Assembly (NCBI GenBank): GCA_025435555.1
Contig: JAIWWG010000090.1
Coordinates: 54,883-118,882 of the forward strand
From: Chytriomyces cf. hyalinus JEL632
Taxonomy: Eukaryota > Chytridiomycota > Chytridiomycetes > Chytridiales > Chytriomycetaceae
Direction: 5' to 3'
DNA: 64,000 nt
Shown here in pieces: positions 12,214-22,804 of this stretch (its first letter is position 1; every line of letters begins with the position of its first letter). Made by a program: the position numbers and the translations under genes. Under the pieces are notes generated by a model that was not told the origin of the DNA, ran no database searches, and was given only the letters and a program-made list of their open reading frames with translations.

Positions 12214-12246
12214 CAAAAACGAATATCGCACCCGACATTTTCCAAA

Positions 12247-14076
12247 ATGTCGCAAGAGATCACGCATTCCTGCATGTATTCTGACGACGAGGACACTGAG
12301 AACAACGTACACGACAGGGGCGAATCTGAGAACGATGACGAAAGCGCAGCCGAGTTGATCATGTCCTTCAGCAACAGTGCTGACGCTCAAGGTCCTGTTG
12401 ACGCTGTATGTGTTCATTGCGGCGTCATTCTGCACCACGAGTCCATGGTCAAGACAAAAGTCAGCCCCCACCTGATGGCCTACCTTGCCATTAAGGAGAA
12501 AACTTGTCCATCCCTTGATACCACGGTGACCATGTGCAAGATGCCGCCACGACGGGAATGCTACAAAGGGTACGAAAAGTGGAAAAAAACTACGGCAGGA
12601 AAGGCAGCTGCAAAAGCAGTCATTGCCACTCTTGCAATAAGCGAGAAGAAGGCAAGAACCATTGAAGATTGCGATGGAACTGATGATGAAGGTAAGATCA
12701 TAGAATTTTATGTTCTGGTGATTATTGCAAGTTGTTTAACATGTACAACACTTTAGACATCCAACCTCACACGAAGAAGGAGAAAAAGAATTCCGTCGTA
12801 AAGAGCAGAGAAATGTCCCCACAGATTGTTGCTGGTGAGTTGAACACAGTTTGACTAAGTGCAGAAGTTCTGACATACAATCGCAGTCAAAATCCGTGTC
12901 GCACTTCACTCACCAAGCAATCTGAAAGGTGTATATGAAGTGCTTAAGTGCACTGAAGTTCTGCTTCCAGATTCAATCGATTCATTGGTGGCATTGCGAT
13001 ACCATCTGGAAGATGAGCTCGAAGCGTGGGCTCCCTCAGAATGGGACGACGGGATCTATTATCAGGCTGGAATCAAAAAAGCAGAGGGAGCTGTCATGGA
13101 TATCCTGAACTTTAAGCGATACGAATCAATTTTGCTTTCCATTGTCAAGCAAAAGCAGACGCCAGTTATTGTCCTTAAACAACGCAAAAGCGAGGCGAAA
13201 GGAAGTGGTCATGGAACACGTATCGGTGGAACAGGTTCGGGGGGCCGTAATGACCGTGCTCAAGAATATGCAGCAAACAGTAAACGGCTTGAAGCTTTAG
13301 TCATGGATCATTGTAACATCAACAAGTCCGGCTGCTTTCACAAAATGTTTCATGGTGTCACCAAGCATTTGAAACTGTCCATGCCTATGATTGCAAACTG
13401 GGCTCGGCACATCAACTTGGGTACTCCTGGAGTTTCTTTCACTTCTCCTCCTGATCTTCCTACCTTTGACGATGACAATTTCACGTTTGACTGTGGTACT
13501 CCTTCGAAAGCTCTGGACAATATTCCAAAAGCTCCATTCAGTTCATTTGCGCAGAACCAACAGAATCAGCAACCGCCTCAGTTCTCTAATCAGCATTTCT
13601 TCCAAACACCTGCAACGTGCTTCTATTCGAATCCTGGGCCGCAGCAGCACTATACCAACAGTCCAACAACACCAGTTCAGCAGCACTATATGAACAGTCC
13701 AACAACACCAACAGTTCAGCCACGCCACCCAATGCATATTGTGCAACCTGCTCAAACACCCCCCAATGCACAGACATCCCTGCAGGCTCATTCTATTCAG
13801 CCAATGCCGTGTAACACCATTCGCTTTTTTCGCGAGCTAAATGGCACATTCCTTCCATTGACTGGGACAATACCATACAGTGACAGTGATACTCTTATCA
13901 CTGTAATGGAGATGGCAAGGCTGCCCACTGCTAAAAAAGGCAAAATTCTGACTGCGTGGGACAAGAAAAGAAGCGGGATGCAAGTGATGTTTGGTTTGGA
14001 GATTTCCTGTTCCTTCGAAAGCGGGAATGCAGAAGTAATCATAAGATCCATAGATGAAGTGGACATTGAGTATTAG
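12247..14076 (+). CDS. Transposon accessory protein ORF1 (unknown, zinc-finger-like N-terminus)
   Basis: Three exons: 12247-12691, 12757-12834 and 12887-14076, with GT-AG junctions that keep frame. The protein has about 570 residues. An acidic N-terminus leads into a Cys-containing module (VCVHCGVILHH ... MCKMP ... ECYKGYEKWKK), then a conserved block (LLPDSIDSL ... GAVMDILNFKRYES), a Gln/Pro/Asn/Thr-rich variable middle, and a conserved C-terminus (NTIRFFRELNGTFLPLTG ... GKILTAWDKK ... NAEVIIRS). A homologue with introns at the same three-exon positions lies at 61184-62881 in the second element. I recognise no known family. Its position facing the transposase suggests a transposition accessory or DNA-binding role, but this is inference only. 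Confidence 0.8.
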
Positions 14077-14154
14077 TTTTTAGAAGGTTGCATGGGATTT
14101 TGTTTGTTTGGCGTATGCAACATTTGCGAAATACACAGCAACTTTATTGTTTTA

Positions 14155-15333
14155 TCAGACATAATTTGAGTGTGCGAAACATGAATTTGCTGCGCGGTGT
14201 TGAATGACCATACATGCTTCAGCAATGGCGTCTTCCTGATCAATCGTCTTTAAATGTTCGTTGAAACGCCGCAAATAACTTTTCACCAGGTAGAAGCTTT
14301 GCTCAATCTGTATAAGATACATGTAAGCAAAACGAACCCATAATTGCGCTTGTTTACCGGATTCAAATCAGGTGAATATGGCGGGAGGAATACAAGCAGC
14401 ACTCCAGCATCAAGACAGGCAGCAGCAATTCGAGGGTCTTTGTGAATGGGGCAGTTATCCATTACCAGAACACTGTTTGGAAGAGGGTGAGGATTCATAG
14501 AAGGTAGCTGTGGGTAATAACAATTTATCAGACATGCGACACAACTGTTGGCTCTAAAACTTACCAAATGGTCTGTAAGCCAGTCAATAAAATCCTCTGA
14601 CTTCACTGATCCTTCTTTTATCAGATACGAAAGATAACCGTCTATGCAAAGTGCTGCCAGCAGTGAATGCCCCGTGCCACGAACGAAGGGTGCAGAATGG
14701 TGAGCCCGGAAGCCAATGTGAGAGTACCCACAAGTTCGCTCCAGAGTTTTTCGATTGATCGCTGATTCATCCGCAAACACAAGCTGCTCCGCAGAAAATT
14801 GCCCGATGAAGAATCGAAAGTTCGTTCGTTCCAATTCATTGCGCTCTGATGCTGCAACTGAAAGCTGAAGAAAATTATGCATAACAGAAGCAAAACAGCG
14901 GGGATCCAACAATTTTTACTGTACCTGCTTGTGAGTGTACCCGCATCGACACAAGCATCTCCACACTGTCGCAATAGACACTTTGATGTTCGCAGCCTTA
15001 TGCACTTCCTCCACCAGCTCGTCTATGTACCAATCTTTTCTCAGGGTCAAAAGGGCTTCGATGTGCTGGCAATAACAGCAACGTATCAATTTGGATGATA
15101 CAGGGAACCAACGTCAATAGATCACTCACCGTTTTCACAATTATCCGCTTTCTTCCGCCTGTACATACGAATGGGTTTCGAAGTGTGCCATATGTCTGGA
15201 AATATAGGCGGGTACGGCGCACGAGGTCTGGCTTCAGGAATAGTCGATCGCAGGTCTTGCTCACACTGTCCCCTTCCATCTGGGAATAGATGATCTGCCA
15301 TAGGACTACGTCGGGATACTGTTTGTGGCCCAT
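14155..15333 (-). CDS. DDE transposase 1, IS630/Tc1-like
   Basis: A spliced gene converges on ORF1. From the right: exon with MGHKQYPDVVLWQII ... GTLRNPFVC (ATG at 15333; an HTH-type N-terminus), exon with HIEALLTLRKDWYIDELVEE (from ~15071), then the catalytic exons. The DDE triad is visible: Asp in LVFADESAINRKTLER, Asp in SVLVMDNCPIHKDP, and Glu in IEQSFYLVKSYLRR after the PPYSPDLNP signature. Introns fall at ~14940-14860, ~14575-14510 and ~14360-14300. It stops with TGA at 14155. A related copy at 62.9-64 kb shares the same exon layout. The enzyme would cut and join the TA-flanked ends; no inactivating lesion was seen. Confidence 0.85.
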
Positions 15334-15385
15334 TCGATTGCTCCAGTCGTCCAGGATGTCGTGTTTTCTGCGACCAGCGCGATAT

Positions 15386-15445
15386 TGTCGGGTGCGATAT
15401 TCGTTTTTTGATATTGTGCGTCTTGTCCAAAAATGGATTTTTGCG
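15386..15445. repeat. Internal relic of fused transposon ends
   Basis: Positions 15386-15415 match, in reverse complement, the sequence just inside the left terminal repeat (about 12209-12238) with one inserted T. Immediately rightward, from 15411, ATATTGTGCGT.TT.CC.AAAAATGGA matches the sequence just inside the right terminal repeat read inward (18063 down to ~18034). The 46-bp repeats themselves are missing here. This lies between the start codons of the two transposases and probably serves as their shared upstream region. Confidence 0.75.
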
Positions 15446-15638
15446 AGGATTTTTGGCACCAATAAAAGTCTGTGCGAGGAAGCGAACAAGTGACGGCCAG
15501 ACAGTTTGACCATCAGGCTGATAAGTATAATCACTCGGTAAGCCCAGTGTCTTATTGGATGTCCCATATTCAGTGGATGCAGCTCGCCCACTCACAGAAT
15601 CATTTCCACATGCTTTCAGATCCAGACGAACCAGGCGA

Positions 15639-16697
15639 ATGAACATCCTCGGCACCGTATCTGGACATGCCGAACCCCAAGTCAAGGCTTACTGCATGTA
15701 CATGCATTTTTACGTTGGTCTCAGTAAAGCTAAATTGGCTGTTCTGTTTCGCAAGACGCCATCATGCATAGCTGACTGGATTGCTGCATACGAACGGGGC
15801 GATGACATGACTCGAAAGGTGAAAGAGGTGACACACAGGAAGTTTGGAGTTGAACGGCGCAAGTGGCTTGTGGATCTGTACAAAGCGAAGCCAGTGCTGC
15901 TGTTGGAGGAGGCCAAAAGACATTTCGAAACTCAGTTCGGTGGTTCAATCAGTGCTCAGCATATCAGTGTTATCCTTCGCGAGTCTGGGCTCTCATGGAA
16001 AGTGCTTGAACGACGCGCAATTCAAATCAATCAGGAGGACGTAATTCGATTCGCAAATGATCTGGCAGTCACTCCATTTCTGTTGGAAAGCCTCGTATTC
16101 TTGGACGAAGTATCCTTCGATAATCGCGCAATGCTCCGATCAAAAGGGTGGGGGGTTCGCGGTGAAAAGCTGTACTTTCGTGGAGAGTTCACAAGGAAGC
16201 CAAGGGTTTCCCTGCTCTGCTGGATAGGCGTCAATGGACTGTTGGAGGCATCAATGACAGAGGGGACGTTTGACCGCACGAAATTTGCGTATTACTACAA
16301 AGAGTTCTGCACCAGCTCGGGCCATGTCTATCAGTATCCAGGGCCACACAGCGTGCACATTCTTGACGGGGCGAAGATCCATTGCAGTGCTGAGCTGATT
16401 TGTTTTCTGCGGGATCTTGGAATCATCCCAATATTTCTTCCCGCATACAGCCCATTCTTCAACCCCATCGAAATTGTTTTCGGACTTGTAAAGAAGTCGC
16501 TTCAGCGCCAATATGTCGAAAATAGTAAACGGGACCTGGCTGAGTTCATCTCGGATGTCTTGCAAATGTATACAAACTGCTCCTTCCACAAAATTTTTGC
16601 AAGCTGTGGTTATTCAGTTTCTGGTTTTAATCCTGGTGTGGCCTTCAATGTACCTCTGGCTGAGTTTGGTTTTGACCCGCAAGAAACTTCTCAATAA
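15639..16697 (+). CDS. DDE transposase 2, IS630/Tc1-like, single exon
   Basis: An intronless gene of about 350 codons; the first ATG in frame is 15639. The N-terminus carries a helix-turn-helix pair (LSKAKLAVLFRKTPSCIADW, then a second HTH with GSISAQHISVILRESGLSWK). The DDE_3 catalytic core has Asp in LESLVFLDEVSFDNR, Asp in SVHILDGAKIHCS, and Glu in FLPAYSPFFNPIEIVFGL. The tail (FHKIFASCGY) follows. It diverges from transposase 1 across the relic junction and converges on ORF4. Its low similarity to transposase 1 and different gene structure fit an origin in a separate element. All three catalytic residues are present, so it is probably functional. Confidence 0.88.
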   Translation: MNILGTVSGHAEPQVKAYCMYMHFYVGLSKAKLAVLFRKTPSCIADWIAAYERGDDMTRKVKEVTHRKFGVERRKWLVDLYKAKPVLLLEEAKRHFETQFGGSISAQHISVILRESGLSWKVLERRAIQINQEDVIRFANDLAVTPFLLESLVFLDEVSFDNRAMLRSKGWGVRGEKLYFRGEFTRKPRVSLLCWIGVNGLLEASMTEGTFDRTKFAYYYKEFCTSSGHVYQYPGPHSVHILDGAKIHCSAELICFLRDLGIIPIFLPAYSPFFNPIEIVFGLVKKSLQRQYVENSKRDLAEFISDVLQMYTNCSFHKIFASCGYSVSGFNPGVAFNVPLAEFGFDPQETSQ

Positions 16698-16726
16698 AAG
16701 CTTTATTGGTTGACATGCAAATCAAA

Positions 16727-17817
16727 TTACTGGTGATCAACATCCTCTTGATTCTCAACTTGGTCAAGAAGACCTGCGCTGTATCCAGTCATTTGTACTG
16801 GCATAGAATCCTGAATTGCAGTGAGCATCTCCTCGCGTGACCTGATATCCTCCTGAATTGCATGAAGCCTGGCTTCAAAAATTTCCGTTGCATCTTCCAG
16901 AGCATTTCCAAATGCTTGTTCCATTGATCGTTTGACACCACAATATGTTTCCATGAGTTTATTTATCTGAATTGCAAATCTGCCATTTGATTCCAGCGCA
17001 ACACGGTTTCCACGAGCAAGGCTTCTGTTAACAACTGCGTGATTAGTGTCTGCAGCCGCAAACAGATGGAACATGTGGCGAGGTGGAGCAGCAAGGAAGC
17101 GTTCCTCTTGGAAACTCGCATCTCCAGCCAACACATAATTGGCCCACATCCTCCAGTTTATATCCAGTGATTGGTAGTCTGCGCGATGGTGTTCCTTCAA
17201 CCGAGCAAGCATTGCCAGTTGTTCAGATTGGGCTGCTGCCCCAGATCGATCAGAGACAGCTGGGTCAAGAAGTTTCTTCTTGACAAGTTTGAACATGTTG
17301 GCATTGACAACTGTGTCAGAGTATTGAAATACCCAGAGTCCGTGTGCACTGTTATGCATATTCTGAATCTTGGATGAGTTCAAGGTTGATATCAGAATGC
17401 TTCGGTTTCCTGACAAACTGCGAACCAAAGCATAATTACTGTCAACTCATGTTTTTGCATAGGCGCCCATGCACAGGAATCTCCTTGAATTATAACACCG
17501 CGTTTGATGTGCGGCAATATAGCTGTCCAAAGCTGCTGGATGAAATAGTCCACATCATCTGCAGTGATGATTATGTCTATGGTCTGCTGAGGTTGCTGGT
17601 TTCTGAATTCCTTTATGTGCATGTGGAATGGGACTCTGAACAGGGTCTGCTCGGCAGAAATTGCTTCAATGCGTTTGGTTGGTTGTGATAAGGGTGTTTC
17701 TGGTGGTGTGTTGGTCTGAAACAGTGTTGGATGTTAAGAAATGATCACATACAAGCTTGATCAAGTTACCATCGGTGTGGTGACAGTTTGTGCGGTACGG
17801 AGAGGGGTCGGAGTCAT
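16727..17817 (-). CDS. Transposon accessory protein ORF4 (unknown)
   Basis: The gene converges on transposase 2 with a gap of 29 bp. Exon 1 (17817-17770, MTPTPLRTAQTVTTPM) splices in phase to an exon at 17715 (TNTPPETPLSQPTKRIEAI ... YFIQQLWTAILPHIKRG). After one more intron somewhere between ~17450 and ~17340 the frame continues to the stop at 16727. The C-terminal part (VNRSLARGNRVALESNGRFA ... FGNALEDATEIFEARLH) is predicted to be helical and coiled-coil-like. No known domain was recognised. The junction near 17.4 kb could not be fixed by eye and a frameshift there cannot be excluded. By analogy with ORF1 it fills the accessory slot of the right-hand unit. Confidence 0.6.
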
Positions 17818-17987
17818 TGGCGCGCAGGAGATGGATCGCGAGAGAAGTGGAAGTGGTCGTCTGAGTTGGTCGGTCAGTGCCTTTTATAATATTGTAGTGT
17901 CCGTGATTGAAATTATAACTGACCTCCTGCTAATACATGTATTGAATTCATTGAGTTTATTGGTTGATATTAATTAAGTGGTTTTGC

Positions 17988-18033
17988 GAGGAGTCGTGCG
18001 AGGATTTTTTTTGCGAGGACCTTCATTTCGCAG
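17988..18033 (+). repeat. Subterminal TGCGAGGA repeats
   Basis: Three copies of TGCGAGGA occur in the same orientation close inside the right terminal repeat. Two further copies occur at the internal relic region (about 15443 and 15474). Clustered direct motifs near the ends of Tc1-like elements often bind transposase, so this is a candidate binding array for transposase 2. Confidence 0.5.
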
Positions 18034-18059
18034 GACTCCATTTTTGTGGAATACGCACA

Positions 18060-18105
18060 ATATTTCACAATTTTTGGAAAAACGCAAAAGATATGAAATC
18101 AGCAG
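18060..18105 (-). repeat. Right terminal inverted repeat (46 bp)
   Basis: This is the perfect inverted match of 12168-12213. It is followed by TA (18106-18107). Beyond it starts ordinary AT-rich flank without repeat identity. Confidence 0.92.
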
Positions 18106-18107
18106 TA

Positions 18108-18539
18108 AGAAAAAGAACGCGTTTTTGGTTGATTCAGTGTTCGCCAAGAGTGGCGTAAGGCCTTCACTCTTGTTTCCAGTGGGAGCGACGTGGATGCCCT
18201 GAATCATATTGCAAGAAAAAAAGGGTCGTCCAATAGATTGCAGTGGCGCAGACTAGGAACTAAAACTCTCGGATTTATTTTGACTGCGTCTGAAGTGAAA
18301 GAAGCGACCGATTTTTGCGACGCTCCTCGTTTTTTATTTTTCAACAGACAATCCGTCGCTCTCAAGGCATTCGCGTTACTCGTGCCATCCATGTTCCAAA
18401 ACCCATCATTATTCCTTCTGAATAACCGGATTTTATTATAACTGATGGAAACTACTGACAAAGTGTCTGGATGCCCTTTACCCCCTAACAAAGTATATGG
18501 ATGATGAGAAAAAAAAATGCGACAACAGTAAACAAAGTT
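18108..18539. other. Intergenic flank right of the composite transposon
   Basis: Between the transposon and the 3' end of the MFS gene. A 95-codon minus frame and an 83-codon plus frame overlap here without any recognisable motif. I see no gene; it probably holds the transporter 3' untranslated region. Confidence 0.5.
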
Positions 18540-20394
18540 CTAGAGAGCAGCCACGCCTCGAGTTTCAATTGGCAAAAATGCCGAAAAGACTCCCATCAAC
18601 GCAAACAGTCCAGCGGAAAGGTACAAGGCATAGTTTGGGTTCACAGCAATCAATGCTCCACTCAAGAAGGGAGCAGATACTCCGACAATCCGGCCCAAGC
18701 ATGAAGCAAGACCTACACCGGTTCCGCGTACTGTGTTCAAGAGATGGATGTGAGTGAAGGAAAAATCAAATTGCTGATATAGTCGGAGCATACCATTCGT
18801 TGCAAACACTTCAGGAGTGTATGCGTAAATCACACCATACACCAGATTCGACAAGAAAGACGCGATACAGTTGAAAACGAGTTGGGTCCATGAGTCTCTT
18901 GAAATTGTAAACAAAAACAACGAGATTCCGATCCCAATTGAACCGGCAGTCATCGTTCCCTTGCGACCAATTCTGGAGTCAATCATGTACGTTCCTGCAA
19001 TGGATCCGGGGATACCAAATGCAGTTTGGATAAAGTAGTTGCGGTACACTTCATTGAGTGTGAGTGGGGTTCCTGTGTTGCTTGACGCGAGGAACTTTGG
19101 CAGGAATCCGTAGAACATGGTGTCTGAATATCAAAGGAGCCTGTCAGCAACTTGACGGGCAAAAGCGACAGCGGAAAAATCTTCTCACATGCAACAGAGA
19201 TGGTCATCCACACAAGACAAATCAAGACTGTGGTAATAATCATTTTCCCGACAAACAATGCCTTGATATCGCGCGTGAACCGCTTGACACTTTCCGCCAT
19301 GGTTTCGCGTTCAACGTCGGGAAACTCGTCCACCGAGACTGTGAGTGTCTTTCCATTCATTTCAGCGAGTGTTTTGAGCGTGGCAATGGCTTCCTCCTTC
19401 CGTCCAGCTGTGATTAGCCATTTGGGAGACTCGTACATTTTGATGAAAAAGACGCGGAATAGAAGCATAGCGAATGTCAGTAGTCCCATTGCGGCGATGG
19501 TGTATCTCCAGCCACGGTTTGACGCGGGATCACAGTATCCGGCGGCAGTAACAACGCAAGAGTACGACGGAATCAGCCACCAGGAGAACAGAGCTCCGAT
19601 GGCGCCTCCCACCGGCCAGAACAGTGAGAGCATCATGAGCAGGCTCTGACGCTCCTTTGGGATAAATTCGAGGAAGAGCGAGCCTGTGAATGTTGGGACA
19701 TTCAGTCGCGGAATTTTTTTTTACAAAATGTGGCGTGTCCTCAAAATCACTTGGCACATGGGGCCCACCATTAAGGGACGAGACACTCACCGTCCACAGG
19801 AAGGTTCCCGCCAACACCCACGCCCATTAGTCCGAGCAGGAGACAGTAGGCGAGGAAGTTGGGTGCAAAGGCGGCCGCGGTTCCAAAGATGCCTCCCAGC
19901 GTGAGAGTCAGGATGAACGCCGGTCTGCGTCCCACGATGTCTGAAATAACTCCCCATCCAAGACTTCCAAACTGGTTTTCGAAGAAGGAAAGCAAGAGCG
20001 TGATTTGTTAGTGTTGTGTCGCGGTTATGTGTGTGTGGGGGTCGGTCTTACAATCATTCCGATAAACACGCACGACGTTCCCAGTCCACTTGTGGCATCA
20101 GGGACATTGAATTCAGCCTGCACTTGCGGCAAGACGGATGCGAGAATCTGGAGCCACATGTTGTCGGCTGAGCAACGGAAGCGTCCCAGTAAGTGAATGC
20201 AGCAAACGGGCAAAGCGGCACAGGGGGTCATAGCTACCGATCCAACCCATTCCGCAAAGCGCAAACATTTTCCATTGGTACGTTCCCATGCCAATCTCTG
20301 AGAGCAGCTCGTTGAGTCTGTGGAACTTGGCGTGACTGTCGTCGGTGTCGACCACGACAGAGACCTCCTTCTTGGCGTCGGAGTCGGCGGACAT
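18540..20394 (-). CDS. MFS transporter, SVOP/SV2-like
   Basis: A multi-exon gene starts at ATG 20394 and stops at TAG 18540. Exons, in order, carry the acidic N-terminus with IGMGTYQWKMFALCGMGWI, DNMWLQILASVLPQVQAEF, GSLGWGVISDIVGRRPAF (the MFS GxxxD..GRR/K loop motif between TM2 and TM3), LLMMLSLFWPVGGAIGALFSW, YESPKWLITAGRKEEAI (the PESPRWL-like motif after TM6), then TM7-12 with IDSRIGRKGTM and PEVFATNG / VRGTGVGLASCLGRIV. About 12 membrane segments are expected. The GTYQWK...GWxADNxWLQ opening is typical of fungal SVOP-like carriers (sugar/organic ion type), usually in the plasma membrane. The substrate cannot be told from sequence. It is complete, with short introns of ~50-90 bp. Confidence 0.88.
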
Positions 20395-20614
20395 GATTTC
20401 TTTCTTTTTTCTTTCTTTTGTTTTTTGGGGGAAAGCAGCGATTTGGAGTTTGTGCGGCGTTTTTGCGAGATTCGTAATGCACTTTTTGTAAATTGGGCAA
20501 GCTTTTTTATTTTATTTATTTATTTTATTCTTCCTTTATTTGTTTATTCTCATTTTCCTTCAGAATATTCCACGGTCCTCTGCTGGCACTTTCGACGTGT
20601 TCTGAAACGGTATT

Positions 20615-22804
20615 TCAAAACACGGACCCCAACGCATCGAACCACTGAAGATACGAGCTATCTTGCCGTGCTGCCCTCTCAAACTCAGCAAACGTCAGTG
20701 CATTCAAGTTGCTTGCATCACCCGCTCGGAATCTGGTCGAATCCCACAATCAGTTTTAAACACACATTTTTTCTGCCCAGTTGTCAAAACGAAATAAACT
20801 CACATGCCGTCCACCATTTCATCCACCACATCCTGGCTCATAGCTTCAGTCACTGGAATCTCAAATGTACCACCGCTACCACCACCGCCTACAAACATTT
20901 TGTCAAGGCTTCCAAGCGGTGACCCGACTTCTTCTGTTGGGCTGCGCGAGGTTACCAGCGACGCGCGGCTCTTGTTACGCACGGCTTGAATCTCTTGTAC
21001 ACTTTTTTCGCTCAATACTGCAGTGAGTCTGGTGGGAGAGGTGCTATCGGGCGGTGTTTGGCTCTCTGTGAGCGACTTTGAAGAATCAAATTCTTTCGAG
21101 TATTGCTGCACAAGTTGCATGGATAGTTGGTAGTATGCTTTAAACATGCGTTGAAGTTCGACGCGTGATAGGACCCCGTCGCCGTTCAAATCGTAGCCAT
21201 TGAAAGCATCTTGTTTGAAACATCTCAATCAGATGAAAAACAAGCACAAAGAGATGTACAAACAAACATTGAATACGCTCCTCCAAAGATCCTTTCGTCA
21301 AGATCCCGAGACTTGAAACAAATTCTGGAAAGCTGATTACCCCGTCTCCATCTCGGTCGTAGAATTTGAAGATGCGGTCATTGATCAGGTTCTGGTCTTT
21401 TCCTAACACGCCGATGCATGCGTCAAATGTGGCTCTTGTGATTCCGCCGGGGGTTGAAGGCGATTTGGGTGTTGTTGCAAGTGTGAGGAATTGCTGGAAA
21501 AGGGCTTTGATTTCTTCCTCTTCAACTGTTGAATAAAACAAATAAAGAAAGACGCGCTTAGATGCGAGACAGAGAACGCGTTTAAACAGAATAAAAAAAT
21601 TACAGTGACAAGATCGATCCAATTTCGTAGCTTCTTCGGCCAAATTCCATCCATTCAGCACCGTGCCAGGATACAAACTTGGGATCCCGAACCCACGCAA
21701 TTCCGTATGCGGTGCCAATGGGTACCGAATCTTGACCATAACATGTGTGATTGTGTGGACATCTCCTAAACGCTCGCATGCTTGACACAGCGAGTAATCA
21801 GTGCAGTTTAAACAGTTGTACCGCACCCCGCGGATTTGAGATTGGCAATGGTTGCATTGAATGCTTCGATGGACTAACGCGTCTGTGTGCATGAAAAAAG
21901 CGGGTGGTTGAGATTTTGTAATGTTTTGGGGTGGGTGTGTGAGCCACCTGTCTGATCATCTTGTTGCGAAAATGAATCGAGCAAATTCACGAGTCGTTTT
22001 ACTTGGTTCACGTGGTGCTTTGTAAAAGCTTCTTCACTCATCCCGGCTTCTTCATCATCGTCCAGCTCGCTTGAACAGTATTCACCCAGAATTTCGTCCA
22101 TACTGAAGGGAAGCTGTGTCGCCGCCTTTTTTAAATTCGCGACTTCCTCAAAACCGGCTGCATCCTCAGCCAACGTACTCGCTGTATATGACAACGGGCT
22201 ACTCTGCGACACGGCGCTCTTTCTCGACAAGTGAGAAAACCGCGTCGTGACGGAAGAAGGCGAGCTGGGAGAAACTTGCGACCGCGTCTGTGATACTGCT
22301 GACGATGGTTGACTGATTGCGGAAGTTGGAGAGTTTCCGTGGACCCGCGTAGCCGGAATAAACACTCCTAAACGCGTGTGTGACCAAGGCGGTGGTGGGG
22401 ATGAAGATGCGGATGATGATGCCAGCGAGATTGGGCTGATGATCAGGGGTTCGTTGCTTGCGACAGCGGTTTCCAAGTCTTTGATGTGAGTTTCGAGGTG
22501 TTGCAGTGTTTGGTGTAGGATTTCTTGTTTTGTGGTGGGTTTGCTGGTTGGGCTGGGTTAGGGGCGGCTTTTTGTGAGTTGTTTTGAATTGCGGTTGTGC
22601 GAGGGATATCGAAGCTTACGTGTCGTCTGTTTTGAAGCTGAATGTTGGAATGTTTGTGCTCTTTGCTCCTGGCTCGGTTGGTCTGTCGGCATACGCGCTT
22701 GCAGTTTTTGTTTTGGCTGCCCGTGAGTTGTAAGCCAAGATGACGTAACCTCCGAGAATGCCCACAACGAGGCTGATAACTTCGGATAACGTAAAACCCG
22801 GCAT
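20615..22804 (-). CDS. Membrane-anchored ZZ zinc-finger and EF-hand protein
   Basis: Exon 1 starts at ATG 22804 and encodes one N-terminal membrane segment (SLVVGILGGYVILAY). It splices in phase, through GTAAGC...CTAACCCAG, to a coiled segment (QEILHQTLQHLETHIKDLE) and a long Ser/Pro-rich linker. A later exon holds a ZZ-type zinc finger (CNHCQSQIRGVRYNC, CTDYSLCQAC, then His residues). EF-hand region: DRDGDGVISFPEF and DLNGDGVLSRVEL both keep the canonical calcium ligands, and the final exon (LTFAEFERAARQDSSYLQWF) resembles the exit helix of calcineurin-B/NCS-type proteins. It stops at 20615. The protein probably sits on a membrane and senses calcium in the cytosol; the ZZ finger suggests a protein partner. 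I know of no characterised homologue with this order. Confidence 0.8.

Larger units (their letters stand above)
12168..18105. mobile_element. IS630/Tc1-like composite transposon, 5.9 kb, four genes
   Basis: The ends are perfect 46-bp inverted repeats (12168-12213 and 18060-18105) starting CTGCTGATTTC, and each is flanked by TA (12166-12167 and 18106-18107), the target duplication typical of Tc1/mariner/IS630 elements. Inside are two convergent gene pairs: ORF1 (plus) facing transposase 1 (minus), then transposase 2 (plus) facing ORF4 (minus). Both transposases are DDE enzymes but differ strongly from each other. Subterminal sequences at 15386-15445 show that the element is two two-gene units fused at their inner ends (see findings). 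All four genes look largely open, so the element may be recent or active. Confidence 0.85.
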
